Below are positions 48,415 through 59,530 of a DNA stretch of 64,000 nt, piece after piece. The stretch lies in the NCBI RefSeq assembly GCF_016907895.1, contig NZ_JAFBCV010000012.1, positions 78,146 through 142,145 on the forward strand. Direction: 5' to 3'. Made by a program: the position numbers and the translations under genes. Position 1 is the stretch's first letter, and each line of letters begins with the position of its first letter. The stretch is from Shouchella xiaoxiensis (GTDB taxonomy: Bacteria > Bacillota > Bacilli > Bacillales > Bacillaceae_D). Below the pieces are notes generated by a model. It searched no databases. It worked only from the letters and a program-made list of their open reading frames with translations, and was not told the DNA's origin.

Positions 48415-49977
48415 ATGATGCAAAATATATGGATGGCAAATTTTTGGGAATCATATGTAACGCTTTTTCAAGAACGATCTGATTTACTTTTAAATTCATT
48501 TTGGGAACATGTTCAGCTCTCGCTTGTATCGTTGTTAATTGCTGTAGCAATTGCCGTGCCGATAGGAATTTTGTTAACGCGGTATAACCGGTACTCTGAG
48601 TGGGTTATCGGTGTGGCAGCAGTCTTGCAAACAATCCCTTCTCTTGCTTTGCTTGGCTTTCTTGTCTTGTTTGTTGGGATTGGGACAACGCCAGCTATTA
48701 TTGCGCTAACCGCATATGCCTTGTTACCGATTTTGAGAAATACATATACAGGCATTAAGGAAGTCGATGCGCCGATTGTTGAAGCCGCTCGAGGCATGGG
48801 CATGAATTCCTACCGAAGCTTAATTAAAGTTGAGTTACCGCTTGCTATGCCTACTATTATGGCAGGTATTCGAACATCAATGGTGTTAATTGTCGGGACC
48901 GCTACGCTTGCTGCTCTTGTTGGTGGGGGTGGTTTAGGACAAATTATCATGACGGGGATTCAGCGAACAAACAATGAATACATTGTATTCGGTGCGTTAC
49001 CGGCTGCACTCTTGGCAATTGCGTTAGATCTTATCCTTCGTTTAACAGAAAGAGGCTCAAAGAAAAACAAACGAGCATCTTATAAGCCAATGGTAGTCGT
49101 CGTAGCAATTGCTCTTGTTATTGTTCTAATTCAGCCGATTGTATCTGCTTTTCAAGATGAACCTGATTTGGTTATCGGTGGCAAGTTAGGACCAGAACCA
49201 CCTATTCTCGCTAATATGTATAAACATCTGATTGAGGCGGAGACCGATTTAGATGTTGAGGTTATCTCCCAGCTTGGAGCAACAAGCGTAAACTTTAATG
49301 CATTACAAGTAGGTGATGTCGATATCTATCCAGAATTCAGTGGAACGGTGTTGGCTGATTTATTAAACCGAGAAGACTTTAGTTATGATGAAGAAGAATC
49401 GTATCAAGAAGCGCGTGATGGGATATTCGAGGAGTATGGGTTTCATTTCTTAGAGCCGATGGGCTTTCAAAACACATATGCCTTAGCTATGCCTAGGCAA
49501 CTAGCGGAAGAGTACGGTGTGACAACGATTTCTGACTTAATCCCGTATGCGAATGAACTAAGCGTTGGCTTTACGTTTGAGTTTATCGACCGTGAAGATG
49601 GGTATGCTGGTTTTGAGGATGTCTATGGGTTTTCATTTGCAGATGTAACCTCGATTGATGTGTCTACGCGTTATCAAGCTATTAGCAATGGTAGTATTGT
49701 TTTAAGCGACGTTTTCTCAACAGATCCACAGCTTGTTGAGTATGATATGGTTGTACTAGAAGATGATCAAGACCTATTCCCGCCGTATCAAGCAGCGCCG
49801 CTCGTAAATAACTTTGCGCTTGAAAACTATCCAGAAATAGAAGATCTATTAAATCAATTAGCTGGTGTGGGTACGGTTGAAGAAATTTCTGAGTTAAATT
49901 ACCGTGTTGACATTGAAGATGAAGATCCGTCAGATGTCGCCCGTGATTTCTTAACTGAAAAAGGGTTGCTTGACTAA
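48415..49977 (+). CDS. opuFB: Fused permease-substrate-binding protein of an OpuF-type osmolyte transporter
   Basis: A 520-residue fusion. Residues about 25-215 form an OpuCB/ProW-type permease (EAA loop EAARGMGMNSYRSLIKVELPLAMPTIMAGI), a further transmembrane helix follows at about 223-243, then residues 250-520 form an OpuAC/OpuCC-type binding domain (LVIGGKLGPEPPILANMYKHL; GDVDIYPEFSGT; LAMPRQLAEEYG). This architecture is that reported for OpuF, which imports glycine betaine and similar solutes. Start: ATG 48415 or 48418; the ribosome site is weak. Confidence 0.88.
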   Translation: MMQNIWMANFWESYVTLFQERSDLLLNSFWEHVQLSLVSLLIAVAIAVPIGILLTRYNRYSEWVIGVAAVLQTIPSLALLGFLVLFVGIGTTPAIIALTAYALLPILRNTYTGIKEVDAPIVEAARGMGMNSYRSLIKVELPLAMPTIMAGIRTSMVLIVGTATLAALVGGGGLGQIIMTGIQRTNNEYIVFGALPAALLAIALDLILRLTERGSKKNKRASYKPMVVVVAIALVIVLIQPIVSAFQDEPDLVIGGKLGPEPPILANMYKHLIEAETDLDVEVISQLGATSVNFNALQVGDVDIYPEFSGTVLADLLNREDFSYDEEESYQEARDGIFEEYGFHFLEPMGFQNTYALAMPRQLAEEYGVTTISDLIPYANELSVGFTFEFIDREDGYAGFEDVYGFSFADVTSIDVSTRYQAISNGSIVLSDVFSTDPQLVEYDMVVLEDDQDLFPPYQAAPLVNNFALENYPEIEDLLNQLAGVGTVEEISELNYRVDIEDEDPSDVARDFLTEKGLLD

Positions 49978-49998
49978 ACGTATAAGGAGCTGTTTACG

Positions 49999-50406
49999 AT
50001 GAAAAATCCATCTGATCAACGAATCAAAGAAGTGCTGCACACGAAGAAGCGCATTGCCGTTGTAGGACTATCTGATAACCCAAATCGGACAAGTTATATG
50101 GTGTCTGAAGCGATGCAACGGGCAGGGTATACCATTATTCCGGTTAATCCAAATGCTGATACCGTTTTGGGTGAAAAATCATACCCTTCTATAAAAGAGA
50201 TTGATGTCGATGTGGACATGGTTAACATCTTTCGCAGAAGCGAGTTTTTGCCGGAATTAGCGAAAGATACGGTCGAAGCTGGGATTGACGTGTTCTGGTC
50301 ACAATTAGGTGTGGTCAACGAGGAAGCATACGAGTATCTTCAAGACAATGGTGTGGAAACAATAATGGATTGTTGCATTAAAGTAGAGCATGCAAAGTTC
50401 AAATAA
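49999..50406 (+). CDS. yneT: CoA-binding domain protein YneT
   Basis: A 135-residue Rossmann protein with RIAVVGLSDNPNRTSYMVSEAMQRAGYTIIPVNPN (CoA_binding_2 family), VDIVNIFRRSEFLPE-like residues, and WSQLGVVNEEAYEYLQDNG. It matches YneT of B. subtilis, which also precedes parE. Ligand and role are not established. ATG follows TAAGGAGCTGTTTACG. A terminator separates it from parE. Confidence 0.9.
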   Translation: MKNPSDQRIKEVLHTKKRIAVVGLSDNPNRTSYMVSEAMQRAGYTIIPVNPNADTVLGEKSYPSIKEIDVDVDMVNIFRRSEFLPELAKDTVEAGIDVFWSQLGVVNEEAYEYLQDNGVETIMDCCIKVEHAKFK

Positions 50407-50413
50407 ATCGTTC

Positions 50414-50443
50414 CCCGTACAGGTGTTCCTGTGCGGGTTTTTT
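50414..50443 (+). terminator. Terminator after yneT
   Basis: CCCGTACAGG (50414-50423) pairs with CCTGTGCGGG (50428-50437), then six T. Confidence 0.9.
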
Positions 50444-50556
50444 CTAACTAAATTTGCAGTTGTAAACCACATCGTGATAAGGTCTATTTAGAAAAAACTG
50501 TTGCAAGAAGGAAAACAATGGCTAAAATAGAGAAGATAGATTCATTTTAGGGTATA

Positions 50557-52582
<2,026 letters not shown>

Positions 52583-55021
52583 TTGGCAAAATCAGAACGG
52601 TACCTTGACCTTCCTTTAGAAGATGTAATTGGTGATCGCTTTAGTCGCTATAGTAAGTACATTATTCAAGAACGAGCGTTGCCGGATGCCCGCGACGGTT
52701 TAAAGCCTGTTCAGCGCCGGATTCTTTACGCTATGTTTAATGATGGGAACACAGCGGATAAGCCTTATCGCAAAGCCGCAAAAACAGTTGGGAACGTAAT
52801 CGGTAACTACCACCCGCATGGTGATAGTTCTGTTTATGATGCCATGGTGCGGATGAGTCAGGACTGGAAGCTGCGTCAACTTCTCATTGATATGCATGGA
52901 AACAATGGCTCAGTCGATGGGGATCCTCCTGCTGCGATGCGTTATACGGAAGCAAGGTTGTCGGCCATTAGCGCAGAATTAATGCGAGACCTCGAAAAAG
53001 GTACGGTTGATTATATCCCTAACTTCGATGATTCAATTGAAGAGCCTGTTGTTCTACCGGCCATGTACCCCAATTTACTTGTTAATGGCTCGACGGGAAT
53101 TTCTGCTGGTTATGCAACGGATATTCCTCCACACCATTTATCAGAGATCATTGATGGTACCGTAAAGTTAATGGAAAATCCACAGACAACCATTGATGAG
53201 CTCCTGCAAATTGTAAAAGGACCTGATTTCCCTACAGGCGGTATTGTTCAGGGCCTTGATGGCATTCGCCAAGCATATGAAACAGGCAAGGGAAAAGTCG
53301 TTGTTCGTGCTAAGACGGATATCGAGGAAGTGCGTGGTGGCAGAAAGCAGATTGTGATTACTGAGCTACCATATGAAGTCGTCAAAGCAAATCTGGTTAA
53401 AAAAATGGATGAAATTCGCTTCGATAAAAAAGTCGATGGTATTGCCGAGGTTCGAGACGATACGGACCGAACAGGTATGCGTATCGTGGTCGAATTGAAA
53501 AAAGATGCCGAACCAAATGCAATCCTCCATTACTTGCTCAAGCACACAGATTTGCAAGTGATGTACCATTTTAATATGGTGGCCATTTACAATAAAACGC
53601 CTCAACTTATGGGGTTAAAGGCACTTCTACAAGCTTACATTGATCACCAAAAGCAAGTTTTTACCCGTAAGTCTCAATTTGAATTAAATCGTGCTGAAGA
53701 ACGTGCACATATTGTTGAAGGTCTTATTAAAGCCGTATCAATATTAGATGAAGTGATTCGCGTAATTCGTGCGTCAAAGGATAAAAAAGACGCAAAGCTT
53801 AATTTACAGAATGAGTTTGCGTTTACCGAAGCTCAGTCGGAAGCGATTGTAAACTTACAGCTCTATCGTTTAACAAACACAGATATTACAACACTGCAAA
53901 AAGAAGCCGATGAATTAAAGAAAAAAATTGCTGAGCTTCAATCCATTCTTGCGAGTGAGAAAAAATTAATCTCCGTTATAAAAAAAGAATTAAACGGGGT
54001 TAAAAAGAAATTCGCATCTGAACGTAGAACGGTCATTAATGAAGAAATTGAAGAGCTAAAAATTAACATGGATGAGTTGATTGCAGCGGAAGATGTTCGT
54101 GTGACGATTACATCTGCTGGTTATGTGAAGCGCACGAGCATACGATCTTACACCGCTTCAAGTAAAGAAGCCCCTGGTATGAAAAAAGGTGATGAGCTCC
54201 TCCATTCAAGTGTAGCAAGCACAACGGATGTTCTGCTTCTCTTCACACGTTATGGGAGTTATTTGTATGTCCCTGTTCATCAGCTTCCCGATATCCGCTG
54301 GAAAGATGACGGTCAACATGTAGCAAACCTCGTCCCACTTGAACAGGAAGATGACATTATTGCTGCGAAGATTATTCGTGAATTTAAAGAGGATCAATCT
54401 TTACTATTTATGACAAAACAAGGAATGGCAAAACGAACCCAGCTTAGTCTTTATCAAGCGCAGCGGCATTCAAAACCATTGATGGCTTTGAAGTTAAAGC
54501 AAGGGGATGAAGTAATCTCTGTTCAGCTCACAAATGGACGGAAAGAATTGTTTGCAGCTACATCTTATGGGTACGGACTTTGGTTTTCTGAAACGGATGT
54601 GTCTCACGTGGGCCAACGTGCTGCCGGTGTGAAAGGCATGAATTTAAAAGATGGCGATGCTATCGTTGCTGTTGAAGCGTTTGAGCTTGAAGAAACGGTA
54701 GAATTCATTTGTGCAACCCAGCGTGGTGCAGTTAAGCGAATGGCAATTACGGAATTTGAAAAATCAAGCCGAGCAAAACGAGGCTTACTGTTACTGCGGG
54801 AATTAAAAAGCAACCCACATCGACTAATTGGATTACAACGGATTACGGAACAGAACCAAGCATTTGTAATTGAAACGGAAACGGATGAAGATGTGTTTAT
54901 CCAAGCAAAGGACTATCGCAAGTCAGATCGTTACTCAAACGGTTCCTATGCATTTGACCAAAATGCTCTTGGAGATGCCCGTTTATTAAAACCGTTTATT
55001 GATCCAACCGCACTCGAATAA
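52583..55021 (+). CDS. parC: DNA topoisomerase IV subunit A (ParC)
   Basis: An 812-residue cleavage subunit. Start is TTG, immediately after the parE stop, with GGGGAGGAGAAG upstream. The catalytic pair is Arg120-Tyr121 in AAMRYTEARL. The quinolone-determining region reads HPHGDSSVYDAM (residues 77-88) and keeps Ser and Asp, so no resistance substitution is evident. The C-terminal beta-pinwheel runs from about 495 (RVTITSAGYVKRTSI). ParC was distinguished from GyrA by pairing with ParE and the absence of a GyrA box. Confidence 0.95.
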   Translation: MAKSERYLDLPLEDVIGDRFSRYSKYIIQERALPDARDGLKPVQRRILYAMFNDGNTADKPYRKAAKTVGNVIGNYHPHGDSSVYDAMVRMSQDWKLRQLLIDMHGNNGSVDGDPPAAMRYTEARLSAISAELMRDLEKGTVDYIPNFDDSIEEPVVLPAMYPNLLVNGSTGISAGYATDIPPHHLSEIIDGTVKLMENPQTTIDELLQIVKGPDFPTGGIVQGLDGIRQAYETGKGKVVVRAKTDIEEVRGGRKQIVITELPYEVVKANLVKKMDEIRFDKKVDGIAEVRDDTDRTGMRIVVELKKDAEPNAILHYLLKHTDLQVMYHFNMVAIYNKTPQLMGLKALLQAYIDHQKQVFTRKSQFELNRAEERAHIVEGLIKAVSILDEVIRVIRASKDKKDAKLNLQNEFAFTEAQSEAIVNLQLYRLTNTDITTLQKEADELKKKIAELQSILASEKKLISVIKKELNGVKKKFASERRTVINEEIEELKINMDELIAAEDVRVTITSAGYVKRTSIRSYTASSKEAPGMKKGDELLHSSVASTTDVLLLFTRYGSYLYVPVHQLPDIRWKDDGQHVANLVPLEQEDDIIAAKIIREFKEDQSLLFMTKQGMAKRTQLSLYQAQRHSKPLMALKLKQGDEVISVQLTNGRKELFAATSYGYGLWFSETDVSHVGQRAAGVKGMNLKDGDAIVAVEAFELEETVEFICATQRGAVKRMAITEFEKSSRAKRGLLLLRELKSNPHRLIGLQRITEQNQAFVIETETDEDVFIQAKDYRKSDRYSNGSYAFDQNALGDARLLKPFIDPTALE

Positions 55022-55048
55022 AAACGCTGAGATTCATCAGCGTTTTTT
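55021..55048 (+). terminator. Terminator of parEC
   Basis: AAAACGCTGA (55021-55030) pairs with TCAGCGTTTT (55037-55046). Confidence 0.85.
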
Positions 55049-55134
55049 CTTTTGAGTAAAATAGGCCATATTGCTGTACGGAAGCTTGCACCTACACGTA
55101 TAATGGGTGTAATTGGAAAGAAAGGTGTGATGGA

Positions 55135-56064
55135 ATGAAAATGAATGAGCATCCGCTCGTCGTTGAGAAATTGAATAAGACTTTAGGAAAAAAACAAATT
55201 ATTCATGATTTATCGTTTTCGCTTGAACGCGGAAAAATTTACGGCTTCTTAGGACCAAATGGTTCAGGGAAAACAACAACGATTCGCATGATTGTCTCTC
55301 TGATTAAGCCAGACAGTGGAGAAGTGTTTATTGAAGGCAATAGCATTTCAAAGAACAGAGAGCAAGCATTGGAACATATTGGAGCCATCGTTGAAAATCC
55401 TGATTTGTACCTTTACTTAACAGGAATGCAAAACTTGAAACACTTTGCAGATATGAATCCAAGACCAATCGAACAAGCGCGAATTGATGAAGTTGTGCGG
55501 CTGGTTGATTTAGAACATGCGATACATAAAAAAGTAAAATCGTATTCGTTAGGAATGAAGCAACGACTTGGAATTGCCATTTCAATTTTACATAGCCCGA
55601 GCGTTCTTATCCTTGACGAACCAACAAACGGTCTTGATCCACAAGGAATACGCGATTTGCGTGACTACTTGCAAAAGCTAGCTCAAGAAGATGAAGTGAC
55701 GCTACTCGTATCCAGTCATCAGCTAAGCGAAATTGAACTGTTATGTGACCGAGCCGTTATTATTCAAGAAGGAAAGCTTGTTGACGAAGTTAGCGTAAAG
55801 ACCATCGCTAATGAAGCAGATAAAATGACGGTGACCATTGAAGTTTCACCACAAGAACAAGCGCTTGAGGTGCTCCAGCAGGAGTGGAAGACGAACCTCT
55901 CTGGTGACGGAATCGAGATTCATGAAGTAGCGTATCAAGAGATTCCCCAAGTCATTCACGCGCTTAGTCAAGCGCAGCTTGCTGTTTACAGTGTGTCTTA
56001 CAAGAAACGCTTAGAAGACGCTTATTTCTCCTTAACGGATGGTAAAGGAGGACTAAATCTATGA
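55135..56064 (+). CDS. ABC transporter ATPase, BcrA/bacitracin-immunity type
   Basis: A 309-residue ATPase with Walker A GFLGPNGSGKTTT, signature SYSLGMKQRLGIAISIL, Walker B VLILDEPTNGLDPQ, and H-loop VSSHQLSEIE. A C-terminal domain of about 80 residues follows. The DrrA/BcrA class pairs with an ABC-2 permease, here overlapping by 4 bases. Such pairs export lipophilic peptides or confer peptide-antibiotic immunity, but the substrate is unknown; no two-component system is adjacent. ATG follows AAAGGTGTGATGGA. Confidence 0.85.
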   Translation: MKMNEHPLVVEKLNKTLGKKQIIHDLSFSLERGKIYGFLGPNGSGKTTTIRMIVSLIKPDSGEVFIEGNSISKNREQALEHIGAIVENPDLYLYLTGMQNLKHFADMNPRPIEQARIDEVVRLVDLEHAIHKKVKSYSLGMKQRLGIAISILHSPSVLILDEPTNGLDPQGIRDLRDYLQKLAQEDEVTLLVSSHQLSEIELLCDRAVIIQEGKLVDEVSVKTIANEADKMTVTIEVSPQEQALEVLQQEWKTNLSGDGIEIHEVAYQEIPQVIHALSQAQLAVYSVSYKKRLEDAYFSLTDGKGGLNL

Positions 56065-56831
56065 TGGCTTTAATGAAAAACGAATGGATCAAAGCATGGC
56101 ACGGCAGAAAAATTTGGGTGTTTCTCCTTGTTTTGGCTGTCTGTATTTTATTGGGAAGCATATTAACCGGCTTTTTACTCTCCTTTAGTGAGGGAGAACT
56201 CGGTGGACCCTTTTTTCTTCTCCTTGGTTTTACAACACTAGTACCTTTTGTAAATATTTATATGGTTGTCCAGATTACTGGTGCCATCGCTGGTGAATAT
56301 CGTTCCGGTACAATTAAGCAGCTGTTAATTCGACCTGTGTCTCGAAACAAATTATTATTTGTAAAATGGTTCAGTATGAGTATTCTAGGAATCTTACTCA
56401 TTAGTTTGTTAGTACTCATCCTCTATTTGTTGAATATGATCTTTTTTGATTCGGCTTCGACCTGGTCAGCAATGGGTGGACAGGCGCTTGAATTTATCTA
56501 TTTATCTATTCCGACGATGCTGTTTTATCTATTTTTAGCGGCATTGTTTGCAGCATTAACAAGAAGTACAGCCGTTACGATTATCATTACGCTTGTCCCA
56601 TACTTCTTTGGTGGATTGTTTAATATCTTATTAGAATTTTACGAGTGGCCGAAATGGATTGTTCTTACCCATCTTGATTTAGTCGGTTTGTACGGCATGG
56701 GCGACGTTGGCGCCGTCTTTATGACAACCCCGTTTGAACGCAGTTGGCAGTCGATTCTATTTATTCTACTGCATGTTGTTGTATTTGCGGTGATTGCTCA
56801 CATCCTCTTCAAAAAGCGAGATGTGCTCTAA
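56061..56831 (+). CDS. ABC-2 type permease
   Basis: A 256-residue membrane protein with six helices. N-terminal MMALMKNEWIKAWHGRKIWVF is typical of ABC-2 subunits, and GAIAGEYRSGTIKQLLIRPVSRNKLLFVKW is the conserved cytoplasmic loop. It overlaps the ATPase stop (ATGA) and ends in a terminator, so the two genes form a complete exporter. Confidence 0.85.
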   Translation: MMALMKNEWIKAWHGRKIWVFLLVLAVCILLGSILTGFLLSFSEGELGGPFFLLLGFTTLVPFVNIYMVVQITGAIAGEYRSGTIKQLLIRPVSRNKLLFVKWFSMSILGILLISLLVLILYLLNMIFFDSASTWSAMGGQALEFIYLSIPTMLFYLFLAALFAALTRSTAVTIIITLVPYFFGGLFNILLEFYEWPKWIVLTHLDLVGLYGMGDVGAVFMTTPFERSWQSILFILLHVVVFAVIAHILFKKRDVL

Positions 56832-56858
56832 CTCCTTCTTTGTGAAGGAGTTTTTTTG
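56831..56858 (+). terminator. Terminator of the ABC operon
   Basis: ACTCCTTC (56831-56838) pairs with GAAGGAGT (56844-56851), then T. Confidence 0.85.
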
Positions 56859-56914
56859 TTTTAATAAATTGGAAAAGGGAATAACAGATAATAAGAAAGA
56901 AGGAGGGCTTACTT

Positions 56915-57451
56915 ATGCCATTAACGAAAAAACAACTATCATTTTTAAAAGAAGAATTAGAAGATATGAAAGCAAGCATTGAGAATAGAACCGGGACGCC
57001 TGATGGAGAGATGTCAGAAGCCCGTGGCGATATAGCAAGAGGAGTCGACAACCACATTGCTGAGACAGCTTCAGAGTACGAGGAGCGGGTGATGTCGCAG
57101 ACAATAGATGAGGCAGACCAAGAACGCCTTTCGGAGATTAACGAAGCGTTAGAACGGATGGAAGATGGCTCTTATGGGATATGCGTGGAGACAGGTGAAG
57201 AAATTCCCTATGAACGATTAGAAGCGCTTCCTTATGCAAAGCGGACAATGGAAGCACAGGAAGAAGAGGAAGCACCATATGCTGACAGTAGTGAAGAAGA
57301 TTCAGCTGCAGGTCTAGCTCACGCGGAGATGAATCGGGAAACTGAAACGACGAGAGAGCTTAATCGGGAACAGGATGCAGGTGAGCATTCGAGTGAGATG
57401 GATGCGGACTTACATTATCGTAACGAAAAGGACGAAGAATCCAATCAATAA
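56915..57451 (+). CDS. YteA/YocK-like TraR/DksA-family protein with a degenerate zinc finger
   Basis: A 178-residue acidic protein. The N-terminal coiled coil (LTKKQLSFLKEELEDMKASIE) and RMEDGSYGICVETGEEIPYERLEALPYAKRTMEAQ are DksA/TraR features. The usual Cys pairs are reduced to a single cysteine, so zinc binding is doubtful, as seen in Bacillus YteA/YocK proteins annotated as sporulation or stress proteins. The C-terminal 60 residues are Glu/Ser-rich. ATG follows GAAGGAGGGCTTACTT. Binding to RNA polymerase is possible but not shown. Confidence 0.8.
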   Translation: MPLTKKQLSFLKEELEDMKASIENRTGTPDGEMSEARGDIARGVDNHIAETASEYEERVMSQTIDEADQERLSEINEALERMEDGSYGICVETGEEIPYERLEALPYAKRTMEAQEEEEAPYADSSEEDSAAGLAHAEMNRETETTRELNREQDAGEHSSEMDADLHYRNEKDEESNQ

Positions 57452-57482
57452 AAATAACCACAGCGATTGCTGTGGTTATTTT
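57451..57482. terminator. Bidirectional terminator
   Basis: AAAATAACCACAGC (57451-57464) and GCTGTGGTTATTTT (57469-57482) between convergent genes. Confidence 0.9.
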
Positions 57483-58612
57483 CTTTCTGTATCTGTAAAT
57501 CCGACGCGGATAAACTGAACAATTGAACGGAAAAATCCAACATCGTTTAATATAACGATTAAAACAAGAATAACTGGGCCGAGGAACAAGCCAAAAGCAC
57601 CGAACATTTGTAGACCAGCGAACAATGAAATTAAGACAGCAACGGGGTTTAAATTCATATTGGTTGATAGAATCTTTGGTTCTAGCATTTGTCTAATGAT
57701 GACAATAATAACATAGAGAATGGCAATTCCAAGCCCTCCAGAAATATCGCCGGTAATAAATAAATAAACGAACCAAGGAATTAATATCGTTCCCGTTCCT
57801 AAGTAAGGCAGCAGTTCAGCAATCCCAACAACAATAGCAAGCATCCAAGAATTTTCTACACCTAAGATAAGCAAGCCGATGAATACAATAACGGCTGTAA
57901 CGAACATCAATATGAGTTGCGCACGTATGAAGCCGAATAACCGCACTCTTACAGCCTGAGTAAATTCTTTCCCTTTCCGACGAAGGGTTCCAGGTACATG
58001 CCTTCTGTAGACAGCTTGATAAAAGCTCCAGCTTTTCCCCATAAAGTAAATGCTCAAGATAATAAATAAGAAAGCGACAAGAAAGCTTGGTAAGCCGAGT
58101 AAGATGCTCCCCACAACATCGAGAATGCCTTGTCCAAGGTCACCGAGGAAATTACTTAGCGATGTACCTATTTGATTAATTGCTTCGGTGAGTGCGCTAT
58201 TTGAACCATTATCGAACTGATCAAATGCTCCTAGCACTTGCTGCCAAAGAGGCCAGATACTTTCATTAAAGAAGATCTGAACTTTCGCTGCCCCTTCTTC
58301 AATCCAAGTAGGGACTTGTTCAATGAAGGAGCGCAAGCTGTAATAGACCAATAAAACAATACCTGTAATAACTGCACTAATGGCAAGAATGCCGCCTAGC
58401 AAACCAAAAAGGCTGGCAAGACCGCGATTAAACTTAAGCTTGTACTGGAAAAAGCGTGCGACTGGCTGCAGCATCCAAGCGAATAACGCAGCAAACCAAA
58501 AAGGGTATGTAAGGGAGAAAACCCGTGCGACAAACCATCCAAAAACAATCAAAAAAACAATGATCGCAACCGTGCGCAGAATCATCCAACCAACTTCTCG
58601 CGACAAGGCCAC
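57476..58612 (-). CDS. AI-2E family permease (YtvI-like)
   Basis: A 378-residue membrane protein of the AI-2E/PerM family: two N-terminal helices, a helical extracytoplasmic region (about 85-150), and a C-terminal helical block with GIAELLPYLGTGTILIPW and EPKILSTNMNLNPVAVLISLFAGLQMFGAFGLFLGPV, the diagnostic motifs. It resembles YtvI (linked to sporulation) and YueF of B. subtilis. Substrate unknown; some relatives are Na+/H+ antiporters, which would suit an alkaliphile. Confidence 0.85.
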   Translation of the reverse strand: MALSREVGWMILRTVAIIVFLIVFGWFVARVFSLTYPFWFAALFAWMLQPVARFFQYKLKFNRGLASLFGLLGGILAISAVITGIVLLVYYSLRSFIEQVPTWIEEGAAKVQIFFNESIWPLWQQVLGAFDQFDNGSNSALTEAINQIGTSLSNFLGDLGQGILDVVGSILLGLPSFLVAFLFIILSIYFMGKSWSFYQAVYRRHVPGTLRRKGKEFTQAVRVRLFGFIRAQLILMFVTAVIVFIGLLILGVENSWMLAIVVGIAELLPYLGTGTILIPWFVYLFITGDISGGLGIAILYVIIVIIRQMLEPKILSTNMNLNPVAVLISLFAGLQMFGAFGLFLGPVILVLIVILNDVGFFRSIVQFIRVGFTDTERK

Positions 58613-58695
58613 ACCTTCTTTCTCTAGTATGCATTTTATCTGTGTTCCTATTGTAGTTCAGCCCATTAGAGGCTGTCAAATAACACCAATGAGGC

Positions 58696-58740
58696 AAAAA
58701 TGCCACCAGCTGTCGTTATCTAAACAACGAGCTGGTGGCA
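58696..58740 (-). terminator. Terminator of motAB
   Basis: AGCTGGTGGCA on the minus strand pairs with its complement at 58701-58711 around an 18-base loop that has a further CGTT/AACG pairing. A T run (AAAAA on plus, 58696-58700) follows. Confidence 0.8.
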
Positions 58741-58768
58741 TGTAAGCAAGTACGTTCTTCTATGATAA

Positions 58769-59530
58769 TTATTCAATCGGTTCAAGTGGTAGAACCATCA
58801 CTTCAACTCGACGATTGCTTTGACGACCTTCAACCGTCTCGTTTGATTCAACTGGATGATATTCCCCGTAACCGGTGAAAGAAAGCTGAGCCGGTTCCAC
58901 AAAGCCTGATTCTAAAAACAACTTCATCACATTGTTTGCACGGGCTCCACTAAGATCCCAGTTGGAGTCAAATTGGTCGTTCGCCATTGGAACATTATCA
59001 GTGTGACCAGAGATCTGAATATAGCGCGGTGGGTCGGATGCTAGCATGGAAGAGAGCTGTGCCATCAACTCATGGGATTCCATCCGAAGCTCTGCGCTGC
59101 CTGATTCAAATAGAATGCCATCATTAATCGTAATCAACAAGCCGGAAGCACCAAGTTCGGTTTGCAGGCGGTCTGCAAGCTGCATCTCATCAATATAGCC
59201 GTTTAAGCGTGATTGCAGCTGTTCCAGTTCCGTTTTTTCAGCTTGGGCAGTTTCACTAAGGGTGACGGTTTCTAGTTCGTATTCTTTAGTCATTGTTGGT
59301 TCATCACTCGACTCAATGGAATCTTGATGATCAAGAATTCCACTCCCACCTAATGTATCTGATAAGACAACTCGTAGTTCGTCATACTTTGCTTGGTCAA
59401 CTTGTCCCATTGCGAACAAAACAATAAATAGAGCAACGAGAAGGGTCAGCATATCGGCATAAGGAAGGAGCCATGTTTCGTCGATATGATTATCGTCAGA
59501 ACGAGTTTTAGATCTCCGCTTCTGTGACAT
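58769..59530 (-). CDS. motB: Flagellar motor stator protein MotB
   Basis: A 253-residue stator protein: one N-terminal helix (about 24-42) with the ion-binding Asp26 in LLPYADMLTLLVALFIVLFA, then a periplasmic-type OmpA/MotB peptidoglycan-binding domain (HTDNVPMANDQFDSNWDLSGARANNVM; NRRVEV). Residues V37, A40, G42, Q43 and Q46 are those known from the B. clausii motor that runs on Na+ and H+. The start overlaps motA by 23 bases, so translation is coupled. No second stator set is visible in the window. Confidence 0.93.
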   Translation of the reverse strand: MSQKRRSKTRSDDNHIDETWLLPYADMLTLLVALFIVLFAMGQVDQAKYDELRVVLSDTLGGSGILDHQDSIESSDEPTMTKEYELETVTLSETAQAEKTELEQLQSRLNGYIDEMQLADRLQTELGASGLLITINDGILFESGSAELRMESHELMAQLSSMLASDPPRYIQISGHTDNVPMANDQFDSNWDLSGARANNVMKLFLESGFVEPAQLSFTGYGEYHPVESNETVEGRQSNRRVEVMVLPLEPIE

